Positions 44,874-52,851 of a stretch of 64,000 nucleotides of DNA are shown here, piece by piece; the stretch's first letter is position 1; each line of letters begins with the position of its first letter. The position numbers and the translations under genes were made by a program. The notes below the pieces were generated by a model that saw only the letters and a list, made by a program, of their open reading frames with translations, was not told the DNA's origin and searched no databases. The stretch is from Palsa-870 sp035937155 (GTDB lineage Bacteria > Chloroflexota > Dormibacteria > Dormibacterales > Dormibacteraceae): NCBI GenBank assembly GCA_035937155.1, contig DASYVJ010000086.1, positions 62,001 to 126,000 on the forward strand, in the 5' to 3' direction.

Positions 44874-44917
44874 TGGAGGCGACGCCCAGAATCGAACTGG
44901 GGATGGAGGTTTTGCAG
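44874..44917. repeat. att core copy 3 (attR, within tRNA-Cys)
   Basis: 44 nt identical to 30409-30452; defines the right end of the element. Confidence 0.92.
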
Positions 44918-44947
44918 ACCTCTGCCTTGCCACTTGGCTACGTCGCC
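44874..44947 (-). tRNA. tRNA-Cys (anticodon GCA), integration target
   Basis: Acceptor GGCGACG / CGTCGCC, anticodon loop CTGCAAA (GCA), T-arm CCCAG / CTGGG. Discriminator U and encoded CCA. The 3' 44 nt (44874-44917) is the att core shared with 29205 and 30409; the tRNA remains intact. Confidence 0.95.
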
Positions 44948-45013
44948 GTCCCTCGGCGTCGATTCTACCGTCGGCCCCCGCTGCCCAGCCTCGCGGTTAG
45001 GCTGTGGGCGCAG

Positions 45014-45487
45014 TTGGCTGAGCACGATTTTCGAGATGTGATGGCGCGCGTTCCGGCGGGAGTCGTCATCGTCAGCGCGCGCACCGAGGCGGGGTACCGC
45101 GGGCTCACCGCCAGCAGCCTCGTCTCGATCTCGGTCGAACCGCCGATGGTGCTGGTCGGACTCGAGCGCGAGGCGGCCACCCGAGCGGCGGTCGAGGAAG
45201 CTCACGCCTTCAACGTGAGCGTGCTGACTCGTTCGCAGGAATTCCTCGCCGACAGGTTCGCCGGCCGAGCGCCGGCCATGGACCCCAGGTGGGAAGGCGT
45301 GCCCCACTGTCTCGGCACCAACGGAATTCCGTTGATCGAGGGATGCGCCGCCTGGCTCGAATGCAGGCTCGTCGAGCTCCACCCTGCCGGAGACCACGAC
45401 ATTTGCGTGGGCGAGGTGACGGCCGCGACTGCCGGCTCGGGCGACCCGCTCATCCTCTGGGACCGCGCCTTCTGGACGCTGCGCTGA
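45014..45487 (+). CDS. Flavin reductase-like FMN-binding protein
   Basis: 157 aa from TTG 45014. DFRDVMARVPAGVVIVSARTEAGYRGLTASSLVSISVEPPMVLVGL and FNVSVLTRSQEFLADRFAG are the split-barrel flavin reductase signatures. Likely uses FMN/FAD with NAD(P)H for a partner monooxygenase. First host gene after the element. Confidence 0.85.
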   Translation: MAEHDFRDVMARVPAGVVIVSARTEAGYRGLTASSLVSISVEPPMVLVGLEREAATRAAVEEAHAFNVSVLTRSQEFLADRFAGRAPAMDPRWEGVPHCLGTNGIPLIEGCAAWLECRLVELHPAGDHDICVGEVTAATAGSGDPLILWDRAFWTLR

Positions 45488-45490
45488 CCA

Positions 45491-45793
45491 TTAATAAGGA
45501 AGGTCGTCCTCGTCCATCCCGAAGTGATGCCCGACCTCGTGCAGGATCGTGCGTTGGACCTCCGCGACCAGCTCCTCCATGGTGGTCGCCGCCTGCTCGT
45601 GCGCGCGCTTGTAAAGGGTGATGCGCTCCGGCATGCCCTCGCCGGCGGCGAGCGCGGTGGCTCCCTCATACAGTCCCATCAACCCCTCGGCCGAGCTTTC
45701 CTCCAGGACGAACACGGTGTTGTCGAGGTAAGGCCGGAACTCGTCCGGGATTGAATCGACCGCCGCCTGCGCCGCCTCCTCGAATTCCTTCAT
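45491..45793 (-). CDS. Zincin-like metallopeptidase (Zincin_1)
   Basis: 100 aa. TILHEVGHHFGMDEDDLPY has HExxH with the third ligand region, as in the small actinobacterial Zincin_1 proteins. Convergent with the flavin reductase and divergent from hbd. Target unknown. Confidence 0.8.
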   Translation of the reverse strand: MKEFEEAAQAAVDSIPDEFRPYLDNTVFVLEESSAEGLMGLYEGATALAAGEGMPERITLYKRAHEQAATTMEELVAEVQRTILHEVGHHFGMDEDDLPY

Positions 45794-45803
45794 GCTCACG
45801 CGC

Positions 45804-46664
45804 ATGCATGAATTGAAGCGCGTGGTGGTCGTCGGCGCGGGAACGATGGGTTCGCAGATCGCCCTGCAGACCGCGCTGTCCGGCCGCCACGAGGTGACCC
45901 TGGTCGACTCGGTGCCCGGTCAGCTCGAGCGCGCACGAGTCCAGAACCGGCGCCTGCTCGACCGGTCCGTCGAGAAGGGCCGGCTCACCGGGGAGGCCGC
46001 GGCCGAGGCGCTGGCCCGGATCAAGGATTCGAGCGACCTGGACTCAGCCGCAGCCTCTGCCGACCTCGTGATCGAGGCGGTCATCGAGGACTTCGACGCC
46101 AAGAAGAGCGTGTTCGATGCTCTCGGCAAGCACGCCAGGAAGGACGCGATCCTCGCAAGCAACTCGAGCACCATCGCGATCAGCCGGCTCGCCGATTTCA
46201 CAGGGCGCCCCGAGCAGTGCTGCAACATGCACTTCTTCCACCCGGTCACCGTGATGCAGCTGTGTGAGGTCGTGCGTGGGCCGAAGACATCGGATGCGAC
46301 GGTGGAGGCGGCCATGGAGTTTGTGCGCAGCATCGACCGCACTCCGGTGCTGCTGCTGAAGGAGATCTGGGGTTTCATCGTCAACCGCATCCTCTTCGCC
46401 GCGTCTGAGGAGGCCATGCGCCTTCTCGAGGGCGGGTATGCCAGCGCGGAGGACATTGATGTCGCCGTGCAGAAAGGCCTCAACTGGCCGATGGGTCCTT
46501 TTCACCTGCTCGACTTCAGCGGTCTCGACATCTTTTATGGAGCGATGAAGGACCGCCACCGTCAGGGCGAAGGCCAGGACGCTCCCGAGCTACTGCGCAA
46601 GCTGGTCGAGGAAGGGCACCTCGGTCGAAAAACAGGCAAGGGCTTTTTCGACTACCCAAAGTAG
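45804..46664 (+). CDS. 3-hydroxyacyl-CoA dehydrogenase
   Basis: 286 aa. NAD-binding VVVGAGTMGSQIALQ (Rossmann), catalytic region NMHFFHPVTVMQLCEVV with the His, and C-terminal LNWPMGPFHLLDFSGLDIFYGAM. Typical 3-hydroxybutyryl-CoA dehydrogenase (Hbd/PaaH). Acts in butanoate or beta-oxidation-like steps. ATG 45804. Confidence 0.93.
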   Translation: MHELKRVVVVGAGTMGSQIALQTALSGRHEVTLVDSVPGQLERARVQNRRLLDRSVEKGRLTGEAAAEALARIKDSSDLDSAAASADLVIEAVIEDFDAKKSVFDALGKHARKDAILASNSSTIAISRLADFTGRPEQCCNMHFFHPVTVMQLCEVVRGPKTSDATVEAAMEFVRSIDRTPVLLLKEIWGFIVNRILFAASEEAMRLLEGGYASAEDIDVAVQKGLNWPMGPFHLLDFSGLDIFYGAMKDRHRQGEGQDAPELLRKLVEEGHLGRKTGKGFFDYPK

Positions 46665-46686
46665 TCACACGGGGGAAAATGGATTT

Positions 46687-46759
46687 GCCCCCGTAGCCCA
46701 ATGGCAGAGGCAACCGGCTTAAACCCGGTCCAGCGCGGGTTCGACCCCCGCCGGGGGTA
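46687..46759 (+). tRNA. tRNA with UAA anticodon but short variable arm
   Basis: 73 nt. Acceptor GCCCCCG / CGGGGGT (G1-U72), anticodon stem ACCGG / CCGGT with loop CTTAAAC: U33, anticodon UAA, A37. T-arm GCGGG / CCCGC, loop TTCGACC. The variable loop has only 5 nt (CCAGC), whereas bacterial tRNA-Leu(UAA) has a long variable arm. The D-stem is slightly irregular. No encoded CCA, unlike the four other tRNAs here. May be a divergent Leu tRNA or a tRNA-like gene. Confidence 0.75.
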
Positions 46760-46768
46760 CTGCCCTCC

Positions 46769-46774
46769 TACAAT
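46769..46774 (+). promoter_or_regulatory. Candidate -10 (leaderless)
   Basis: TACAAT with 8 nt to the ATG at 46783. Confidence 0.35.
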
Positions 46775-46782
46775 CGACGGAC

Positions 46783-47109
46783 ATGAGCTTTCGATCTGAA
46801 GAAGACCCCGACGAGGATCCTGACGAGCCGGATCAGCCGAACCATCCGGGCGACGGCGCGTCCGCGACGATGGTGCCCAACGTGGGGCTGCCTCTGCGCG
46901 AGTGGGAATTCTCGACGAAGGTGCTGACCGTAGCTCAGCTCGTCGACGGCATCACGCTGGTCAAAATCCTCAAAGAGTCCGGGGCGGACGGTTGGGATCT
47001 CACTGATGTGATTGACGGAGGGGAGAAGCGCGTGCTCCTGCTGAGGAGACCCAAGCGCTCATTACTTGAGTCGCGACGGGTCGGGTTCGCGCCTCCGAAG
47101 CCCAGCTGA
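46783..47109 (+). CDS. DUF4177-like protein
   Basis: 108 aa. Acidic, Pro-rich disordered N-terminus (~1-30), then WEFSTKVLTVAQLVDGITLVKILKESGADGWDLTDVIDGGEKRVLLLRRPKR like DUF4177-type small folds. Function unknown. Ends overlapping the response-regulator frame, suggesting one transcript. Confidence 0.6.
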   Translation: MSFRSEEDPDEDPDEPDQPNHPGDGASATMVPNVGLPLREWEFSTKVLTVAQLVDGITLVKILKESGADGWDLTDVIDGGEKRVLLLRRPKRSLLESRRVGFAPPKPS

Positions 47110-47828
47110 CGACAGCGCCCGCTCGTCGCAAGCGGCGCATTCTAGTCGTCGAGGACGACCCTCCAATCCGGATGCTGGTCGCTGAGGTATGCAGGCAGCA
47201 GGGCCATGACGTGCTCGAGGCCGCGACCGGCGCCGAGGCGATCGAGCTGGCCACCGGCAGCCCGCCGGACCTCGTGCTGATCGACTGGGTGCTGCCCGAT
47301 ATCAGTGGAACCGAGGTCATCCGCGAGCTCCGACGGCAGGGCCTGGTCAGCCCGATGATCATGCTGACCGGCCGCACGACCAAGATGGACGAGGTCGTCG
47401 GCCTCGAGGTGGGTGCCGACGACTACATCACCAAGCCGTTCGACTCACGCATCCTCGCGGCGCGGATCAACGCCCACCTCCGGCGTTCGGCCATGGCGGA
47501 AGCTGGTGGCGGGCGAGAGGGTGTGCTGAGCATCGGCGCGCTGCAGATCGACAATGCCGCGCGCCGCGTGAAGATCGCCGATGAGGAGATACCACTCACG
47601 ATGACCGAGTTCAATCTGCTCGCCGTGCTCGCCGCGAATCCCGAGCGGGTGCTCACGCGGGCGCAGCTGCGAGACAAGGTCTGGGGTTATCCCCACGACC
47701 TCGATGATCACTCGGTCGACCCTCACGTGCAGCGCTTGCGCCGCAAGCTGTCGGACCGCGTCCACACCGGCGTAAGCCTGGAAGCCGTGCCGGGGCTGGG
47801 TTACCGTCTGTCGGTGAAGTCCGTTTGA
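47106..47828 (+). CDS. OmpR/PhoB-type response regulator with a non-canonical start
   Basis: 240 aa from CTG 47106. Receiver: ILVVEDDPPIRMLV (acidic pocket), LIDWVLPDISG (phospho-Asp), TGRTTK and DYITKPF (Lys). C-terminal winged helix with LTMTEFNLLAVLAANPERVLTRAQL and VPGLGYRLSVKSV. An ATG at 47172 would delete the acidic pocket. Upstream of it the frame contains no ATG/GTG/TTG; CTG 47106 overlaps the preceding stop as CTGA (ATT 47139 is another option). No histidine kinase nearby, so it is an orphan in this window. Confidence 0.82.
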   Translation: MTTAPARRKRRILVVEDDPPIRMLVAEVCRQQGHDVLEAATGAEAIELATGSPPDLVLIDWVLPDISGTEVIRELRRQGLVSPMIMLTGRTTKMDEVVGLEVGADDYITKPFDSRILAARINAHLRRSAMAEAGGGREGVLSIGALQIDNAARRVKIADEEIPLTMTEFNLLAVLAANPERVLTRAQLRDKVWGYPHDLDDHSVDPHVQRLRRKLSDRVHTGVSLEAVPGLGYRLSVKSV

Positions 47829-47832
47829 AACT

Positions 47833-47851
47833 CTAGGTGTCAAACATCTAG
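47833..47851. promoter_or_regulatory. Inverted repeat touching the murI start codon
   Basis: CTAGGTGT-CAA-ACATCTAG, one G-T mismatch, ending 0 nt before ATG 47852. Occupies the ribosome-binding position; could be an operator or a translation-blocking hairpin. Confidence 0.35.
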
Positions 47852-48664
47852 ATGGGCGACCAGCGCCCGATTGGGATCTTCGACTCCGGCGTCGGCGGGC
47901 TCACCGTCCTCAAGGAAATCCGTGAGCGACTTCCGCTCGAGCCGACGATCTACGTCGCCGACCTGCTGCACTTTCCGTATGGCCCGCGCTACCAGGACGA
48001 GGTACGTGGCTTCGCGATCGACATCATCCGTTACCTCGAATCGCGCGACGTCAAGCTGGTGGTCATCGCGTGCAATACCGCAACCGCCGCGGCGCTGAAC
48101 CAGGCACGCGAGCTTTTCGAGCTGCCGATCATCGGGGTCATCAGCCCCGGCGCCCAGGCCGCGGTCGAGGCCACGAAGAACAACCGCATCGGCGTCATCT
48201 CCACGGAAGGCACGATGCGGAGCCAGGAGTACCTGCACGCGATCAAGGAGATCGATCCGATGGTCGGCGTGTACCAGAAGGCGTGCCCGGAGCTCGTGGA
48301 GATAGTCGAAGCGGGCGAGGCGGAGTCGCCCCGGGCGGAGCGAGTCCTGCGCGATGACCTCGGCGACATCGTGCGCCTCGGCGCTGACACCCTGGTCCTG
48401 GGCTGCACGCACTACCCGCTGTTGAAGCCCGCGATCGAGCGGGTGTACCCAGGAAGCTTCGCGATCATCGACTCGGCCACGACCACGGCGTCCAAAGTCG
48501 AGCGGCACCTCGATCATTCGCGACTGCGAGCTACGGGCGCCAGCCCGCGTCATGAGGTCCTCGTCACGGCCGTGCCGCATCGATTCGACGAGATCGCAGC
48601 CAATCTGTTCGGCGAAGCGATCGAGGCCGAGGAGGTCCACATCTGGGAGCCACAAAAGACGTAG
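47852..48664 (+). CDS. murI: Glutamate racemase
   Basis: 270 aa. Makes D-glutamate for peptidoglycan. IGIFDSGVGGLTVLKEI, IACNTATAAAL (first catalytic Cys) and LGCTHYPLL (second Cys). Adjacent to the polyprenyl synthase gene, which supplies lipid carrier for the wall. No clear Shine-Dalgarno. Confidence 0.94.
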   Translation: MGDQRPIGIFDSGVGGLTVLKEIRERLPLEPTIYVADLLHFPYGPRYQDEVRGFAIDIIRYLESRDVKLVVIACNTATAAALNQARELFELPIIGVISPGAQAAVEATKNNRIGVISTEGTMRSQEYLHAIKEIDPMVGVYQKACPELVEIVEAGEAESPRAERVLRDDLGDIVRLGADTLVLGCTHYPLLKPAIERVYPGSFAIIDSATTTASKVERHLDHSRLRATGASPRHEVLVTAVPHRFDEIAANLFGEAIEAEEVHIWEPQKT

Positions 48665-48678
48665 AGATCTTCGGTCCA

Positions 48679-49623
48679 GTGGCTGCCGACCTGGCCAGAG
48701 TCGAGGCGGCCCTCCGGGACGGGATTCGGCATGACCCCGACGAGGTCGCCGCACCCATGGCCGACCTCTTTGTCGCGGGCGGCAAGCGCGTCCGGCCGGC
48801 CCTGGTACTGCTGTCCGCGCGCTGCGGCCACTACGACCTCGAGCGCCTGCTCCCGGCGGCGATGGCGGTGGAGCTCACGCACGCGGCAACGCTCGTCCAC
48901 GACGACGTCATCGACCGCTCGCCAGTGCGCCGCGGACGTCCAACAGTCGCCGCGTCGCTGGGCGACGCGCCCGCCATCGTCGTTGGAGATTTCTACTTCG
49001 CCAAGGCTTATGAGCACGCTGCCCGCACCGACTCCCCTGAGGTCGTGGGCATCCTGGCGCGCGCGGTCATGGAGATCTGCGCCGGCGAGGTGAGGCAGCA
49101 GGCGATCCGCCATCGCTACAGCACGGTCGTCGACGAGTACATGGGCCGGATCGAGGCGAAGACGGCAGCCCTGCTCGCCGCCTGTTGCGACATCGGTGCG
49201 GTGCTGGCTGGACTGCCATCAACGCAGCGTTCTGCGCTGCATGAGTACGGCCGCAGGTTGGGCCTCGCGTTCCAGATCGCGGACGACGTGCTCGACTATC
49301 TCGGCAGCGAGGGTGAGATCGGCAAGCCAATCGGCAAGGATGTCACCGAAGGTTTCGCCACCTTGCCGCTCATGGTCGCGATGGGCGACGAATCAGTCGC
49401 CAAGGAGCTCAAGAAGTTCCTGCGGGACGGGCGCGAGCTGAGCACGGAGCAGGCGAGCGCCGTGGTCGAGATCGTTCGTCAGAGCGGAGCGCCGCAGCGA
49501 GCGCTCGATCGCGCACAGCAACACGCATCAGCCGCGAGCCGGCAGCTCGACGTCATCGCTGCCGGAGAGGTCCGCGATGTCCTGGCCGCGCTCGCCAACT
49601 ACGTGGTTTCCCGAAAGCTCTAA
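48679..49623 (+). CDS. Polyprenyl diphosphate synthase
   Basis: 314 aa trans-prenyltransferase. First Asp-rich motif HDDVID (~73) and second ADDVLD (~201) with GGKRVRPALVLLSA. The residue five before the first motif is small (ATLVHDD), which favours long chains such as hepta-/octaprenyl diphosphate for menaquinone or related lipids. GTG start. Confidence 0.9.
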   Translation: MAADLARVEAALRDGIRHDPDEVAAPMADLFVAGGKRVRPALVLLSARCGHYDLERLLPAAMAVELTHAATLVHDDVIDRSPVRRGRPTVAASLGDAPAIVVGDFYFAKAYEHAARTDSPEVVGILARAVMEICAGEVRQQAIRHRYSTVVDEYMGRIEAKTAALLAACCDIGAVLAGLPSTQRSALHEYGRRLGLAFQIADDVLDYLGSEGEIGKPIGKDVTEGFATLPLMVAMGDESVAKELKKFLRDGRELSTEQASAVVEIVRQSGAPQRALDRAQQHASAASRQLDVIAAGEVRDVLAALANYVVSRKL

Positions 49624-49655
49624 CCTGTCAGCGTGTCCCGGGTGGGGATCGTGGC

Positions 49656-51086
49656 ATGAGCAAGGTCAAGCTCGTTGGTGTCGGACCAGGACATCCAGGC
49701 TTGGCGACCGTCCAGGCAGTCGAAGCAATCAAGGACGCTGACGTGATTCGGCACAGCGATGGTTGTGGCGTTGGTCTTCTGCATCTTGCTGCCGCCGATG
49801 CCGACGTTGCGCCGCTGCAATCCGTTGACGAGGTCGTGCGCCTGGCGCGTACGGGCAAGAGAATCACCCTGCTCTTTCCAGGTAATCCCTATGCGTTCTC
49901 CAACGGCAGCGAGGTCGCGGAGAAGCTCGAGCGCGCTGGCGTGGACTTTGAGGCGGTGCCCGGGCTCGTCGTCGAGCTGGCAGCCCCGGTAATGAGTGGC
50001 ATCCCGCTCACCATCGAAGGACAATCCGCATCCATAGGCTTCGGCCTCGTCAAAGGCGCCGAAACCGTCGTGTTGAGGCTCGCATCGGGCTGGTGGGAGT
50101 CAGGCATCTCGGCGTTGCTGGCCGATGGGCGGGCTGCTGACACGCCCGCGGCCTTGATTCTGAACCCTGGCCAGTCCGGGCAGCACAGGGTGAGCGCCCC
50201 CCTCGGCGAGCTGGCGCGCAAAGCAGCCACATACGGGCTGCGTGGTGATGCCCTGTTGGTTCTGGGTCCCGGCGTCGCGCTCGCGGACCGGCTTGACACG
50301 ATGTCGAAGCGGCCGCTGCACGGCCGGCGCGTCCTCATCACACGCGCACGGCACCAGGTCGATCCATTCCGGCGGGAGCTCGTCGACCTGGGCGCTTCGG
50401 TGGTCGAGATCCCGACGCTCCAGGTCCAGCCGATGCCGATCGACGACCGGGTGCGCAAGGCGATCGAGCACCTCGAGAGGACCGCCCTTGTGATCTTCGC
50501 GTCGGCCAACGCGGTGGACATCTTTTTCCAGATGCTGCTGGCGTCGGGTGGCGACGCGCGCGCGTTCCACGGTTCCAAGCTCTGCGCCATCGGCCACGAG
50601 ACCGCTGAATCGCTGGAGCGGCACGGCCTGCGCCCAGAGCTCATCACGTCCGAGTACACGGCCGAAGGCCTCGCCAAAGCTCTGGAGGGCTGGGAGATGC
50701 AGGGCATGCACGTCCTCGTGCCGCGAGCAGAGGTCGCGCGCGACGCTCTACCATCCCTGCTTGCCAACCGAGGTGCTGAAGTCGAGATCCTTCCTGTCTA
50801 CCAGGCCATGTGCCCGCCCGAGGCGGGTGAAGCGCTGCTTCGACTCTTCAACAATGAGGGCGTCGACGTGATCACGTTCACGAGCTCGTCGACCGTCTAC
50901 AACTTCGTCCGCGCGTTTCCCGAGGATCGCCTTCCGGCGGTGCTTGGCGACGCCGAGATCGCGTGCATGGGCCCGGTCACCGCGGACACGGCCCGCAAGC
51001 TCGGCCTCACCGTCTCGATCATCGCGCGCGAGTACACGACACACGGCCTCGTGCAGGCCATCGCCGAGTCGGCAGCGCGGAAGTGA
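49656..51086 (+). CDS. Fusion of uroporphyrinogen-III methyltransferase-like domain and uroporphyrinogen-III synthase
   Basis: 476 aa. N-terminal tetrapyrrole methylase fold (~1-230: VGVGPGHPGLATVQAVEAIKDAD, FPGNPYAFSNGSEV, VPGLVVELAAPVMSGIPLT), with the usual RLKGGDP box altered to LLFPGNP. C-terminal HemD (~235-476: LHGRRVLITRARHQVDPFRREL, FASANAVDIFFQ, GHETAESLERHG, ITFTSSSTVYNFVRAF). HemD makes uroporphyrinogen III for heme or siroheme; the N-terminal domain would make precorrin-2 if active. Other heme genes are not here. Downstream cyclophilin overlaps by GTGA. Confidence 0.88.
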   Translation: MSKVKLVGVGPGHPGLATVQAVEAIKDADVIRHSDGCGVGLLHLAAADADVAPLQSVDEVVRLARTGKRITLLFPGNPYAFSNGSEVAEKLERAGVDFEAVPGLVVELAAPVMSGIPLTIEGQSASIGFGLVKGAETVVLRLASGWWESGISALLADGRAADTPAALILNPGQSGQHRVSAPLGELARKAATYGLRGDALLVLGPGVALADRLDTMSKRPLHGRRVLITRARHQVDPFRRELVDLGASVVEIPTLQVQPMPIDDRVRKAIEHLERTALVIFASANAVDIFFQMLLASGGDARAFHGSKLCAIGHETAESLERHGLRPELITSEYTAEGLAKALEGWEMQGMHVLVPRAEVARDALPSLLANRGAEVEILPVYQAMCPPEAGEALLRLFNNEGVDVITFTSSSTVYNFVRAFPEDRLPAVLGDAEIACMGPVTADTARKLGLTVSIIAREYTTHGLVQAIAESAARK

Positions 51087-51781
51087 GCAAAGCCAAGGTC
51101 ACGCCGCGCCGGCCGGTCGCGGGGGAGGTGGTCGAGGCCGAGCTTCCCGAAGCGTGGCGGCGGCGGCCGTGGGCGCCGGTGCTGATCGTCGCCATCTTGA
51201 TCGCGGCAGTCCTGGGTACCGGCGTGCTCGTCAACAAGGCTCTCGAGCCGCCAGTGCCGGCCGCGCTTGCCGGGTGCAAGACTTCGACGCAGATCGCGCC
51301 GCATACGTTCATCGGTCCTCAACCCATCTGCATCACGGCGAGCCACAGCTACCAGGCAACGGTCAACACGACGCAGGGGGCGATCGTGATCAAGCTTCAC
51401 CCCGAGATCGCCCCGGTGACCGTGAACAACTTCATCGTGCTCGCGATCCACGGCTACTACAACGGCCTCACCTTCTGGAAGAGCGAGGACTGGGTGGTAC
51501 AGGGTGGCGACCCGCGTGGCGACGGCCGTGGCGGTCCCGGGTACAGCCTCCCCGACGAGCCCAACACGGCGCCCGGATGGGGGCTCGCCGCGGTAGGCAT
51601 GGCGCGCGTGCCGGGAGGGGCGGTTAACGGCAGCCAGTTCTTCATCGAGAAGGCGGCCTGGCCCGCCCCCGGCCCGCACGCGATCTACAACCGCTTCGGG
51701 ACCGTGATCTCGGGCCAGGACAAGGCCCAACTGCTGACCGGGGCCGATACGATCACCTCGATCACGATCAAGGTTTCTTGA
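51083..51781 (+). CDS. Membrane-anchored cyclophilin-type peptidyl-prolyl isomerase
   Basis: 232 aa from GTG 51083 (GTGA overlap with the CobA-HemD stop). Cytoplasmic N-terminus, one helix (~30-52), then cyclophilin domain: TTQGAIVIKLHPEIAPVTVNNFIVLA, GLTFWKSEDWVVQGGDPRGDG, NGSQFFIEKA, NRFGTVISG. Folds exported proteins. A Cys pair in the linker (C...C ~66-85) may form a disulfide. Confidence 0.88.
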   Translation: MSKAKVTPRRPVAGEVVEAELPEAWRRRPWAPVLIVAILIAAVLGTGVLVNKALEPPVPAALAGCKTSTQIAPHTFIGPQPICITASHSYQATVNTTQGAIVIKLHPEIAPVTVNNFIVLAIHGYYNGLTFWKSEDWVVQGGDPRGDGRGGPGYSLPDEPNTAPGWGLAAVGMARVPGGAVNGSQFFIEKAAWPAPGPHAIYNRFGTVISGQDKAQLLTGADTITSITIKVS

Positions 51782-51794
51782 CACTCCGCTGATC

Positions 51795-51821
51795 TTGGCG
51801 TGACCGCCGTCAGCCTATAAT
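51795..51821 (+). promoter_or_regulatory. Promoter of tatA operon
   Basis: TTGGCG, 15-nt spacer, perfect TATAAT; 9 nt to the GTG of tatA, so a 1-2 nt leader at most. Confidence 0.55.
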
Positions 51822-51830
51822 CGGGTCGAA

Positions 51831-52088
51831 GTGTTCGGTATCCACTGGGGCTACATCGCGATCCTGCTGGTGGTCGTCCTGATCATCTTCGGGCCAGGCC
51901 GCTTGCCCGAGCTTGGTGGGGCGGTCGGAAAGGCAATGAAGGAGTTTCGCAAGGCGACTTCCGAGCTGACCAACGAAGTTACATCTGCCACTCAGGCAAA
52001 GCCCGAGGCGCCGGCTCCTGCGCCGATCGTTCATTCAGAGAGCGCCGCCACGGCTTCCACGTCCGAGGCCGATCCCCCCAAGAGCTGA
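51831..52088 (+). CDS. tatA: Twin-arginine translocase TatA
   Basis: 85 aa. N-terminal helix (GYIAILLVVVLIIFGPGRLPELGGAVGKAMKEFRKATSEL) with the FGPGRLPEL hinge, then a polar tail. GTG start. No separate TatB follows, so this protein probably serves both roles, as in many Gram-positive and related systems. Confidence 0.92.
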   Translation: MFGIHWGYIAILLVVVLIIFGPGRLPELGGAVGKAMKEFRKATSELTNEVTSATQAKPEAPAPAPIVHSESAATASTSEADPPKS

Positions 52089-52101
52089 AGGCGCTCCCCC
52101 T

Positions 52102-52851
52102 GTGGCTTCACTGAGCAGGGTCCTGCACCGCGCCCCGCGCAATCAACTCCCGGCCGAGGAGCCGCGGATGTCCGTGATGGAGCACCTCGAGGCGCTCCGG
52201 CGCGTGCTCATCATCTCCCTGATCGCCTGGGCTGCGACCACGGTCGCGGCCTTCTTCATCTCACCCCGCGTGATCGATTTCCTCATCAAGCGGGCGGGGA
52301 TTGGACACGCGGTTTACCTACAGCTGGCAGGTGGTGTTCTTCTCGAGGTCAAGGTCGCGCTGTACATCGGGCTCGTCCTGGCTGCGCCAGTCGTGATCCA
52401 GCAGGTGTGGTGGTTCGTCAGTCCCGGCCTGCACGCGCACGAGCGCCGGTTCATCCTGCCGCTGATTGCCTCAACGGTATTTTTCTTTGGGGTCGGAGTC
52501 AGCGTCGCGATGTATGCGCTTCCGATTTACGTCAGAGTGCTCAATTCCTTCTCGCCGCCCGACACCAGTTATCTGCCGGACATCAGTCAGTTCGTCAGCT
52601 TCGTGCTGGTCATGGTCATCGGGTTCGGCATCGTGTTCGAGCTTCCGGTTGTCCTTTTCGTCCTGGGCATGCTCCGCATCATCAAGTCGCGCTGGCTGTA
52701 CAAGAACCGGCCGTACTGGTTTCTGGCACTGGGCATAACAGCGAACTTCTTGACACCCGGGGCTGATCCGGTCACGCCTCTCATCATGTTCATCCCGCTC
52801 TATGTCTTCTATGAGGGCACTGCACTGCTGCTCAAGCTTCTCGGACGATGA
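52102..52851 (+). CDS. tatC: Twin-arginine translocase TatC
   Basis: 249 aa with six helices. RMSVMEHLEALRRVLIIS (TatC N-terminal signature) and GIVFELPVVLFVLGMLRIIKSRWL, FLTPGADPVTPLIMFIPLYVFYEG. Binds Tat signal peptides. Ends in ATGA overlap with rph. Confidence 0.94.
   Translation: MASLSRVLHRAPRNQLPAEEPRMSVMEHLEALRRVLIISLIAWAATTVAAFFISPRVIDFLIKRAGIGHAVYLQLAGGVLLEVKVALYIGLVLAAPVVIQQVWWFVSPGLHAHERRFILPLIASTVFFFGVGVSVAMYALPIYVRVLNSFSPPDTSYLPDISQFVSFVLVMVIGFGIVFELPVVLFVLGMLRIIKSRWLYKNRPYWFLALGITANFLTPGADPVTPLIMFIPLYVFYEGTALLLKLLGR

Larger units (their letters stand above)
30409..44917. mobile_element. 14.5-kb integrated element at tRNA-Cys (satellite-like or defective prophage)
   Basis: Flanked by identical 44-bp direct repeats, the right one inside the intact tRNA-Cys gene. 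Content: integrase and excisionase at the left end, cargo genes, a leftward packaging operon (terS, terL, small genes, HEAGH peptidase), a rightward DUF2958-HTH operon and a leftward replication operon (HTH, 50-aa protein, AAA ATPase, bS21-like). No portal, major capsid, protease, tail, holin or lysin recognised. Established knowledge: phage satellites integrate at tRNA or att sites and often carry terminase genes but borrow capsids. Calling it a satellite is inference; a decayed prophage is the alternative. Confidence 0.75.
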
